From: Flavobacterium sp.
GTDB lineage: Bacteria > Bacteroidota > Bacteroidia > Flavobacteriales > Flavobacteriaceae
NCBI GenBank assembly: GCA_014378065.1
Contig: JACMOK010000054.1
Span: forward strand, 1 to 64,000
DNA length: 64,000 bases
Reading direction: 5' to 3'
Positions within the stretch are counted from its first letter, which is position 1. Every line of letters starts with the position of its first letter. The notes below the pieces were generated by a model that ran no database searches, was not told where the DNA came from, and saw only the letters and a list, made by a program, of their open reading frames with translations. Position numbers and translations under genes: made by a program. Of this stretch, positions 55,688 through 63,368 are shown piece by piece.

Positions 55688-57712
55688 CTATTGTAGTCTA
55701 TAAAATCCCTTTTCAGCTGTGGCGTGAAAAGGGATTTTTGCTTTCTGACACGTGCCCTGCCAACGGTTGACCGCAGATTTAAAGTTGGATCCGTCCGCGA
55801 CGACCATAGTAGGTTTGCAAGTCAGCAACACCCGCTCCAGGTTTATTTTCGGCGATTGTCGTATCACCACAATATCGGGATGCACATTTTTGGGATAAAC
55901 GCCTAAACTATCAATAACAATTATTTTTTTACCATTAAAATAAGCCACATTTTTTAACGGTTTCTGATTTTGTATTGTGCAAAAATTAGCAATCAAATAA
56001 GATTTTAACAGCTTGTTTTCTGTCGTCGGTTGGTTAGAATATACGGTGACGTCGAATCCATCTCTCTCTGCGATTAACGTCGACTTTTTGCTGTTAAAAA
56101 CAATCCACTCTTTTTGGTTTTGTGCCGACCATTTTGAAACAATGTAACTTGACTGAAAAATAAAAAGGCACACGATTGCCACAATTCCCTTTTTAAAATT
56201 CGGTTTTTCAAAGAAAATTAAAATTGAAAACAGCAAGGCGTAGAGGCCTAAAAGCATGTAGGAATTGAATGAAATATCTTGAATGATAAATGTTTTGAAA
56301 GAGGCAATCCAGTGGATCATTTTATTTAAAATCCAAACGCTCCATTCTAATAATTGCGAGAGTACAACAGGAATAAAATTGAACGCTGCCATTACCATTA
56401 CTAGTAGTCCCAGTCCCATAATAATACTAAGAAACGGAATTACTATCAAATTGGTTGCAAAGAATAAACCTGGAAACTGGTGAAAATAATAAATGCTTAA
56501 TGGCAATGTGCCCATTTGTGCTGCTAGCGAAACGGTCAAAATCTCCCAAAAGTATTTTACGACTTTGTTATCAGGAGCCCAAAGTTTACTCAAAATCGGT
56601 TGCCACCAAAGAATAAAAAATAACGCCACATAACTCAATTGAAATCCAACATCAAACAAAAAGGAAGGTTCAAATAGCAATATTAAAAAGGCTGAGACTA
56701 GTAAAGTATGGAAAACGTTGGTTTTTCTTTTCAAATGCATTCCTAAAGCGACAAAGGAAAACATAGTAACCGACCGAATTACAGAAGGCGAGAGTCCTGC
56801 CAGAATGGCAAATCCCCATAAGGAAAATAATACAATGCCTAATTTTAGCCATGAAGCACTTCTGCTGTTGGGCAAATAGCGCAATAAGAAGTTTAAGAAT
56901 AGCAACAAAAATCCGACATGTAATCCTGAAACCGACAGAATATGAATCGCACCTGCCACCTGGTAGTCATACAAGATTTCAGGATCAATATCTTGTTGTT
57001 GTCCTAAAATTAAAGCGGCAATGATGTTAAGTTCGGTAGTCCGAAACCCGCTGCTGTCAAGATTTGTTAGAATTCTGTTTCGCAACGCATCAGAATAATA
57101 AAAAGCATCCTGCTCTACGAATTTCTTGGCACTGACGGCATCGTTAGAAGGATACATTTGCGCCAAAACAGATTTGTTGATTAAATATTCGCCATAATCA
57201 AACTGGTTGGGGTTTTGGGGTCGTTTGTGTTTGAAAATCGTTCCTTTAATCTGAAGCTGGTTTCCAATGCAAAATGTGTTTTTAAATTGATTTTTATTTA
57301 AATTGATTATTATTTTTCCTGAGCTTTCAAGCCCATCAATACGCTGTACCAAGGCAATGTAACGAACCTGATCGGAACTACTTTTTAGCTTTTCCCGCAA
57401 CACTACTGAAATGACATGTGTTTCTTGATCTGTTTTAATTTTATGGATGTAGTTGTCTTTTTGTAAATAATCGTTATGGATAGCCCACGTTGAAAGACCA
57501 ATACAGAAAGAGAGGCCATAAGCAGCAATTCCAAAATAAAAATTCTGAACGAATTGTTTTCTAGCATCATAGAAAGCAAAAACCAATATCAGAACGGCAA
57601 CCGATAGCGCCGAAAACACGAGCTCAGGGCTGAACTTCTCATTGTGGGCCAACCAAATCCCCACTACAAACCATAAGGTGATTTTCGCTAAAGGAAATTG
57701 CAATACTTTCAT
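55688..57712 (-). CDS. ComEC/Rec2-related DNA transport protein without metallo-beta-lactamase motif
   Basis: 674 residues. The N-terminal DUF4131 region (about 25-185) holds a small OB-like domain (KIIINLNKNQFKNTFCIGNQLQIKGTIFK split by loops). The membrane Competence domain (about 215-490) has HILSVSGLHVGFLL and GFAILAGLSPSVIRSV, as in all ComEC channels. The C-terminal 140 residues resemble the last part of the usual metallo-beta-lactamase domain but lack the HxHxDH metal motif, so nuclease action is not expected. It imports single-stranded DNA in naturally competent bacteria. Its 3' end contains the terminator of the convergent gene. Confidence 0.88.
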   Translation of the reverse strand: MKVLQFPLAKITLWFVVGIWLAHNEKFSPELVFSALSVAVLILVFAFYDARKQFVQNFYFGIAAYGLSFCIGLSTWAIHNDYLQKDNYIHKIKTDQETHVISVVLREKLKSSSDQVRYIALVQRIDGLESSGKIIINLNKNQFKNTFCIGNQLQIKGTIFKHKRPQNPNQFDYGEYLINKSVLAQMYPSNDAVSAKKFVEQDAFYYSDALRNRILTNLDSSGFRTTELNIIAALILGQQQDIDPEILYDYQVAGAIHILSVSGLHVGFLLLFLNFLLRYLPNSRSASWLKLGIVLFSLWGFAILAGLSPSVIRSVTMFSFVALGMHLKRKTNVFHTLLVSAFLILLFEPSFLFDVGFQLSYVALFFILWWQPILSKLWAPDNKVVKYFWEILTVSLAAQMGTLPLSIYYFHQFPGLFFATNLIVIPFLSIIMGLGLLVMVMAAFNFIPVVLSQLLEWSVWILNKMIHWIASFKTFIIQDISFNSYMLLGLYALLFSILIFFEKPNFKKGIVAIVCLFIFQSSYIVSKWSAQNQKEWIVFNSKKSTLIAERDGFDVTVYSNQPTTENKLLKSYLIANFCTIQNQKPLKNVAYFNGKKIIVIDSLGVYPKNVHPDIVVIRQSPKINLERVLLTCKPTMVVADGSNFKSAVNRWQGTCQKAKIPFHATAEKGFYRLQ
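55702..55739 (+). terminator. Terminator of the peptide-use operon, inside the comEC 3' end
   Basis: A perfect 14-base-pair inverted repeat, AAAATCCCTTTTCA / TGAAAAGGGATTTT, with a 9-base loop, ending in T5. It encodes comEC codons on the other strand. Confidence 0.8.
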
Positions 57713-57750
57713 TGGACTAAAGTATTCAATTCTAAAGGAATAAGAAAGTA

Positions 57751-58389
57751 TTACTGTAAAATTCTATTGGCTTGGGCAAATGTACGATTGTAATAAGGTT
57801 CTTTAGTCGAAGAGATAATCACGCCTTTCTGCGTAGATGAATGGATGAACTTGATTTCATCCCGCGACACCTCCGTGACCATTCCAACATGGTTGATCAC
57901 GCTTTTCCCATTGGTTCTAAAAAATATCAGATCGCCTTTTTTGATATCGTCATTATTGAGTTTTTTACCCACTTTCGCCATATCATTTGACGATCTTGGT
58001 AGGGTAATATCGAACTTTTTAAAAGTGCTAAACATTAATCCTGAACAATCAAATCCCCCTTCTGGCGTCGTTCCTCCGGTGCGATAACCCGCGCCCAAAT
58101 TTTGCGAGGCCGAGTTGATCAATTGCCGAATCATATAGTTGGAATGGTCCACATTAATCACATAATCTTCAGCATTGCTATCGTCGAGACGAATTTTTTT
58201 ATCGGCCTCTTTAATTTCCAGTGGCTTGGAAACATTTTTAGGATTGGGTTTAACTACAATTCTTTTGTTTTCGGATGTTTTGTAAAGCCCTTTTTTCTGG
58301 GCTTCGTTTTTTGATGTAATGATGTTCGCGGTGGGTTTGCAACTCGCAAAAAAAAGCATTAACAACAGTAAGGTAGAGACATGTTTCAA
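57751..58389 (-). CDS. C40 (NlpC/P60) peptidase lipoprotein
   Basis: 212 residues from a TTG at 58389; no usable ATG keeps the lipoprotein signal. MKHVSTLLLLMLFFASC has a clear lipobox (FASC). The NlpC/P60 domain is C-terminal: Cys in GGFDCSGLMF, His in INHVGMV, and KKGDLIFF. It cuts peptide cross-links of peptidoglycan (D-Glu-diamino acid bonds). The middle 60 residues are a charged linker. It is 38 bases ahead of comEC and likely co-transcribed. Confidence 0.92.
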   Translation of the reverse strand: MKHVSTLLLLMLFFASCKPTANIITSKNEAQKKGLYKTSENKRIVVKPNPKNVSKPLEIKEADKKIRLDDSNAEDYVINVDHSNYMIRQLINSASQNLGAGYRTGGTTPEGGFDCSGLMFSTFKKFDITLPRSSNDMAKVGKKLNNDDIKKGDLIFFRTNGKSVINHVGMVTEVSRDEIKFIHSSTQKGVIISSTKEPYYNRTFAQANRILQ

Positions 58390-58405
58390 AAGCAGGGATT
58401 TTTTA

Positions 58406-58413
58406 CAAATTTA
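58406..58413 (-). promoter_or_regulatory. -7 element of the NlpC/P60-comEC unit
   Basis: On minus TAAATTTG, 16 bases ahead of the TTG start at 58389. This supports the TTG start. Confidence 0.5.
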
Positions 58414-58435
58414 AACAATTATATGCTAAACGAAA

Positions 58436-59548
58436 TTATCTTAAACTTCGTACAATCAACTGTGCCGTTTTTTCACTCGCACCCATGCCGCCCAATTTTT
58501 GCTCTAGCGTATCGTATTGTTTTAAAAGAGCACTTCGATAAGTGGGATCCAGCAGTTTTTCGAGTTCAGTTTTAATGTTTTCGGGATTGCAGTGTTCCTG
58601 AATCAATTCGGCCACCACTTGCTGATCCATAATTAAATTGACTAACGAAATATATTTTAAAGTAAGGAGGCGTTTGGCAATTTGGTAAGAAGCCCAGCTG
58701 CCTTTGTAGCAAACTACTTCTGGCACTTTAAACAATGCAGTTTCTAAGGTCGCCGTTCCTGATGTGACCAGCGCTGCGGTAGCATGGCTCAGTAAATCGT
58801 AGGTTTTATTTGAAATAAAACGGACATTTTTATTTTTTAAAAACGGAGCATAAAAACCGTGCTCTTGGCTGGGCGCACCCGCAATAACAAATTGATAGCC
58901 CGGGAAAGTATCTACCACGCTAAGCATCACCGACAACATTTTTGTAATTTCTTGTTTTCTACTTCCCGGAAGGACCGCAATGATAGGTTTTTCATCGAGT
59001 TGGTTTTCCTTTCTAAACGTGATTTCATCGCTGACGTTCCGGCTGTGAATAGCATCAATTAATGGGTGTCCGACAAAATCTACAGGAAACTGATGTTTCT
59101 TTTCATAAAAATCTTTTTCGAAAGGCAGAATTACATACAATTTATCAAAATCACGTTTTACAGCAGCAATACGATTTTCTTTCCAAGCCCAGATCTGCGG
59201 AGAAATATAATAGTGGGTTGGGATTCCACGAAGTTTTGCCCATTTTGCAATACGCATATTGAATCCTGGATAATCAATAAAAATAATCGCATCTGGCTTA
59301 AAATGGTCAATGTCTTTTTTACAAAATTGAATGTTGCTCAAGATAGTTTTAAGATTAAAAACCACTTCAATAAATCCCATAAACGATAATTCACGGTAAT
59401 GTTTGACCAAAGTTCCGCCCACGTTTTGCATCAGTTCGCCGCCCCAAAACCGAATCTCAGCGTTCGTGTCTTCGCGATACAACGCTTTCATCAAATTAGA
59501 ACCATGCAAATCTCCAGAAGCTTCTCCGGCTATAATGTAGTATTTCAT
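58436..59548 (-). CDS. lpxB: Lipid-A-disaccharide synthase
   Basis: 370 residues of the GT19 family. The start motif IIAGEASGDLHGSNLMKAL is followed by FWGGELMQNVGGTLVKH, YISPQIWAWKE and VLPGSRKQEI. The C-terminal part has LVTSGTATLETALFKVPEVVCY, the UDP-GlcNAc site. It joins UDP-diacyl-glucosamine and lipid X in lipid A synthesis at the inner membrane. It follows a small membrane protein and surE on minus. Confidence 0.97.
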   Translation of the reverse strand: MKYYIIAGEASGDLHGSNLMKALYREDTNAEIRFWGGELMQNVGGTLVKHYRELSFMGFIEVVFNLKTILSNIQFCKKDIDHFKPDAIIFIDYPGFNMRIAKWAKLRGIPTHYYISPQIWAWKENRIAAVKRDFDKLYVILPFEKDFYEKKHQFPVDFVGHPLIDAIHSRNVSDEITFRKENQLDEKPIIAVLPGSRKQEITKMLSVMLSVVDTFPGYQFVIAGAPSQEHGFYAPFLKNKNVRFISNKTYDLLSHATAALVTSGTATLETALFKVPEVVCYKGSWASYQIAKRLLTLKYISLVNLIMDQQVVAELIQEHCNPENIKTELEKLLDPTYRSALLKQYDTLEQKLGGMGASEKTAQLIVRSLR

Positions 59549-59584
59549 TTTAAAAACTGAATATTGATGGTTTGCTGCGCCGTT

Positions 59585-59857
59585 TTATACAAAAAAGGTA
59601 ATCACCGTTAACATAATCGTGGCTAAAATGACGCCTCTGGCCATCAAATCTTTATTGAATTTTAGTAAAACAAAGAAGATCACAACGTTTAAAATAGCAC
59701 CCAAAGTAATGATTTTCCCCAACAGTCCTTGCGCTTTAAACGTGGCAATGCCATCCATAAAATGGTAAGGTGTAAACGCTTCAACGAAAATGAAACTGCC
59801 AAACAAAGCCGAAACCATTCCGATGACAACGCCGTAGGCAATATCAATTTTTTTCAT
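59585..59857 (-). CDS. Small three-helix membrane protein
   Basis: 90 residues with three membrane helices (about 7-27, 44-63, 70-90) and almost no loops. It overlaps surE by 14 bases and precedes lpxB by 36, so it is co-transcribed with both. No family is recognised. The position between surE and lpxB suggests an envelope role, which is only inference. Confidence 0.75.
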   Translation of the reverse strand: MKKIDIAYGVVIGMVSALFGSFIFVEAFTPYHFMDGIATFKAQGLLGKIITLGAILNVVIFFVLLKFNKDLMARGVILATIMLTVITFFV

Positions 59858-60626
59858 TTAGTGTCCAAGTATTTAGTTGTTGTATCGCATGGTGGGCGGT
59901 CATGTCAAATTGCACCGGGACTACTGAAATATACCCATTTGCTAAAGCCCACTCATCAGTGTCTTCGCCCTGGTCCTGGTTTATGAATTCGCCGGTAAGC
60001 CAATAGTAATCTTTGCCTTGCGGGGTTTGCCGCTTGTCAAATTTCTCCATCCAAAAGGCTTTGGCTTGTCGGCATATTTTAATGCCTTTCATTTGTTTTT
60101 CTTGGAGTTTCGGGAAATTCACATTCAAAATGGTCCCCGATGGCAAGCCTTTGTCTAAAGTTTCTAAAGCTATTTTCTTTACAAAAGATTTTACTTGTTC
60201 AAAATCGGCATTCCATTCATAATCCAGTAACGAAAATCCAATGGCTGGGATACCTTCAATTCCGGCCTCTACCGCAGCGCTCATTGTTCCGGAATAAATC
60301 ACATTGATTGAAGAATTCGATCCATGATTGATGCCAGATACACACAAGTCGGGCTTTTGCTTAAGAATTTCGCTAATCGCCATTTTCACACAATCAACAG
60401 GCGTACCAGAACAATTGTATTCGGTTATTGCTGCATTTTCTGTCGAAATTTTATTGAGATACAACATGTTATTCATTGTGATCGCATGCCCCATTGCGCT
60501 TTGTGGCTTGTCTGGAGCAACCACCACCACTTGTCCAATTTCCGCCATCACCGAAATCAGGGCACGAATTCCGGGTGCCGTTATGCCATCATCGTTTGTA
60601 ACCAAAATCAAAGGTTTTTTTTTCAT
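59844..60626 (-). CDS. surE: 5'/3'-nucleotidase SurE
   Basis: 260 residues. The N-terminal motif LVTNDDGITAPGIRAL carries the Asp-Asp metal pair, followed by VVAPDKPQSAMGHAIT, NCSGTPVDCVKMAI and SGINHGSN, with YSGTMSAAVEAGIEG next. It removes phosphate from nucleoside monophosphates and helps in stationary-phase survival. First gene of surE-(small membrane protein)-lpxB. Upstream is extragenic repeat copy 2. Confidence 0.97.
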   Translation of the reverse strand: MKKKPLILVTNDDGITAPGIRALISVMAEIGQVVVVAPDKPQSAMGHAITMNNMLYLNKISTENAAITEYNCSGTPVDCVKMAISEILKQKPDLCVSGINHGSNSSINVIYSGTMSAAVEAGIEGIPAIGFSLLDYEWNADFEQVKSFVKKIALETLDKGLPSGTILNVNFPKLQEKQMKGIKICRQAKAFWMEKFDKRQTPQGKDYYWLTGEFINQDQGEDTDEWALANGYISVVPVQFDMTAHHAIQQLNTWTLNEKN

Positions 60627-60636
60627 TTTTTTCTGA

Positions 60637-60719
60637 AGCTAATTCCTACTATCCGCTCTATCTTTAGGGTTTTCGCATTAAAAGCGAAAACCCTAAAGGA
60701 TGCCGCTGCTATTAGGGCT
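60637..60719 (-). repeat. Palindromic extragenic repeat, copy 2
   Basis: Read on minus: AGCCCTAATAGCAGCGGCAT, then a perfect 15-base-pair hairpin (CTTTAGGGTTTTCGC at 60662-60676 against GCGAAAACCCTAAAG at 60684-60698), then GATAGAGCGGATAGTAGGA. The outer parts match copy 3 nearly base for base; the hairpin core does not. It lies between divergent surE and the protease gene. Confidence 0.8.
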
Positions 60720-60912
60720 ATGGTCTTATTATTAACAATACGTTTTGTTAACGCCAGTTTAAACTGCTTAAATAATACCAGCAAAAATAAGCATTTTTGT
60801 CAGGAAGTTGCTAAATTAGCATCTTTAACAAAAAATTAGGTGGTCTAATCTGTGGCCATCTCGTATTTTATGTAATTTAGTTCAAAAATTAATGCATACA
60901 ATTGTGGAATAT

Positions 60913-63153
60913 ATGAAAAGGAATTACAAAATTTTATTGGTAGTTGTTATTTTGGCGTTAGGACTTTGGAGTTTTATTCCAAAAGAAAAAAACGATCCTG
61001 AAAAAGACAAACTGTTGTTGGAATTATTAACCTTTGTCATCGAACGCGGTCATTATGATCCGGCGGTCATTGACGACAAATTTTCCAAGGGAATCTACAA
61101 AGATTATATCGAGGCATTAGACCCTTCAAAACGCTTTTTTTTACAATCAGATATTGAAGAATTTGCAAAATTCGAAACCCAATTAGACGATCAAATTAAA
61201 AATAAAGATTTGTCATTTTTCAATTTGACTTACGATCGGTTGATGAAACGCATCTCAGAAAGCAAAGAATTTTATAAGGAAGTACTGGCCAAACCATTCG
61301 ATTATTCAATAAAAGAAGAATTCAATACCGACTATGAGAAGTTGCCTTATGCTCAAAACATCGCAGAACTCAAGGAAAAATGGCGCAAACAAATTAAGTT
61401 GTCTACCCTTTCGTCTCTTACCGATAAGATAAAACTCCAAGATGACCTTAAAAACGGGATCGTAAAAGACAAAACCCCAAAAAGTGCAAGTGATTTAAAC
61501 AAAGCGAAAGAATTAAACAACGCGGTGGCCGATAAAGCGAGCGCTACGCTGGTGGCTCCTAAAAGTTTTGATCAACTGGAGAAAGAAACGAGAGAAAGTT
61601 CGTTAAAATCACTCAATGAATACTTTGATTTTATAAATGATTTGGATCAAAATGATTGGTTTTCCGTTTATGTCAATGCCATTGCGACGCGTTTTGACCC
61701 CCATACCAATTATTTTCCGCCTGATGAAAAAGAACGTTTTGACGTTAGTATGAGCGGCAAATTAGAAGGTATTGGTGCAAGATTACAAAAGAAAAGTGAT
61801 TATACCGAAATCTCAGAATTGATTTCCGGCGGCCCCGCTTGGAGGGGAAAAGAGCTTGAAGCTGGCGATGTGATCATGAAGGTCGCACAGGGAAATCAAG
61901 AAGCGCTCGATGTAGTTGGGATGCATCTCGACGATGTCGTAAAGAAAATTAAAGGCCCTAAAGGGACGGAGGTGCGCCTTACAGTGAAAAAAGTAGACGG
62001 AACAATTAAAGTAATTTCGATTATTAGGGATATTGTAGAGATTGAAGAAACCTATGCCAAATCAAGTGTTGTTGAAAAAAACGGAATAAAATATGGTATC
62101 ATTTATTTGCCTAAATTTTATATCGATTTTGAAAATAATGACAGTCGGGACGCCGGAAAAGACATGGCTATTGAAGTAGACCGTTTAAAAAAGGCGGGTG
62201 TTGAGGGCATCGTTTTGGATCTTCGCGATAATGGTGGGGGTTCTCTGAAAACAGTAGTTGATATTGCGGGTTTGTTTATAGAGGAGGGACCAGTAGTACA
62301 AATTAAATCCGCTGGAAGAAAAAAAGAGGTGTTGTATGACAGAGACAAACGAGTGCAGTGGGACGGCCCCTTGGTTATTATGCAAAACAGTTTTTCTGCC
62401 TCAGCTTCAGAAATTTTGGCTGCTGCGATTCAAGATTACAGAAGAGGAATTATTATTGGCAGCAAGCAATCATATGGAAAAGGGACGGTTCAGAATGTGA
62501 TTGATTTAAATCAATTTGTTAGAGGAGGCACCACTGGTGATTTGGGTGCGCTCAAAACCACCACTCAAAAATTCTACAGAATTAACGGCGGCTCAACACA
62601 GCTCGAAGGGGTAAGTAGTGATGTTGCAATACCAGATCGTTATGCTTATTTAAAAATGGGCGAACGTGACATTGATAACGCTATGCCTTGGGATAAAATT
62701 GATCCAGCCGAATTTAATTTCTGGAACAAGCAAAGTAATTTTGATGCTGCGATCGAAAATAGTAAAAAGCGTATCGCCGAAAGTGCCAAATTCAAACTTA
62801 TTGATGAAAATGCTAAATGGATAGATGAGCGAAATAAGGAAAATATCTATAGCTTGAACATGGACCAATTTAAAGCGGAGCAGTCTGCTATCGAAGAGAA
62901 GGCTAAAAAATATAAATCGATTGCAGATTATCAAAATACTTTAAAATTTTCATCGTTGTCTAATGAAGAAGAAGCGATGAAAACAGACAATTCTCTTAAA
63001 GAAAAAAGAGACCGTTGGCATGAAAGTTTATCTAAAGACATTTATGTGGAAGAAGCGATCAATGTCTTAGATGATTTACAACCCAGAATAGCGCCGGCCA
63101 TCAAGAAAAATTTGGTCAGTAAAAGTAAAAAAGACAAATTGGTAAAATCGTAA
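60913..63153 (+). CDS. Carboxy-terminal processing (tail-specific) protease
   Basis: 746 residues from the ATG at 60913; an ATG at 60892 would add 7. A membrane anchor or uncut signal (MKRNYKILLVVVILALGLWS) is followed by the N-terminal Tsp region, a PDZ domain (about 245-340; LEGIGARLQK, GGPAWRGKELEAGDVIMKV), the S41 protease core with VLDLRDNGGGSL, Ser in NSFSASASEIL and Lys in SYGKGTVQN, and a C-terminal helical region. It degrades damaged or tagged envelope proteins. It is monocistronic, ends at a terminator, and is flanked by two repeats in opposite orientation. Confidence 0.95.
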   Translation: MKRNYKILLVVVILALGLWSFIPKEKNDPEKDKLLLELLTFVIERGHYDPAVIDDKFSKGIYKDYIEALDPSKRFFLQSDIEEFAKFETQLDDQIKNKDLSFFNLTYDRLMKRISESKEFYKEVLAKPFDYSIKEEFNTDYEKLPYAQNIAELKEKWRKQIKLSTLSSLTDKIKLQDDLKNGIVKDKTPKSASDLNKAKELNNAVADKASATLVAPKSFDQLEKETRESSLKSLNEYFDFINDLDQNDWFSVYVNAIATRFDPHTNYFPPDEKERFDVSMSGKLEGIGARLQKKSDYTEISELISGGPAWRGKELEAGDVIMKVAQGNQEALDVVGMHLDDVVKKIKGPKGTEVRLTVKKVDGTIKVISIIRDIVEIEETYAKSSVVEKNGIKYGIIYLPKFYIDFENNDSRDAGKDMAIEVDRLKKAGVEGIVLDLRDNGGGSLKTVVDIAGLFIEEGPVVQIKSAGRKKEVLYDRDKRVQWDGPLVIMQNSFSASASEILAAAIQDYRRGIIIGSKQSYGKGTVQNVIDLNQFVRGGTTGDLGALKTTTQKFYRINGGSTQLEGVSSDVAIPDRYAYLKMGERDIDNAMPWDKIDPAEFNFWNKQSNFDAAIENSKKRIAESAKFKLIDENAKWIDERNKENIYSLNMDQFKAEQSAIEEKAKKYKSIADYQNTLKFSSLSNEEEAMKTDNSLKEKRDRWHESLSKDIYVEEAINVLDDLQPRIAPAIKKNLVSKSKKDKLVKS

Positions 63154-63183
63154 TTGTCGATTAAAATTAACAAGAATTAAAAG

Positions 63184-63219
63184 CTCCAGAAATTCATATT
63201 GAATTACTGGAGTTTTTTT
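63184..63219 (+). terminator. Terminator of the tail-specific protease gene
   Basis: CTCCAG-A-AATTC pairs with GAATT-A-CTGGAG around a 5-base loop (one A-A mismatch), followed by seven T. Confidence 0.85.
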
Positions 63220-63294
63220 ATGAACTAAGCGCAATACATTTTTGTTTGCGTCGACAATCCTTTTGTACTAACTTTTATTCAATAGATGTCTTCT

Positions 63295-63358
63295 AGCCCT
63301 GATAGTAGCGGTATCCCCGTAATGCAATGGAGGGATTTAGCGGATAGCAGGATTGGCT
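63295..63358 (+). repeat. Palindromic extragenic repeat, copy 3
   Basis: AGCCCTGATAGTAGCGGTAT, a weak core (ATCCC...GGGAT), then TTTAGCGGATAGCAGGAT and TGGCT. The flanks match copy 2 on the opposite strand. It lies just downstream of the rodA stop at 63369 and the protease terminator. Confidence 0.8.
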
Positions 63359-63368
63359 TCCTAAAAAA

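Noticed and set aside
60324..60839. A 171-codon plus frame through the start of surE and the extragenic repeat
   Set aside because: It crosses the surE coding region in antisense, the repeat hairpin and the intergenic gap; no protein features.
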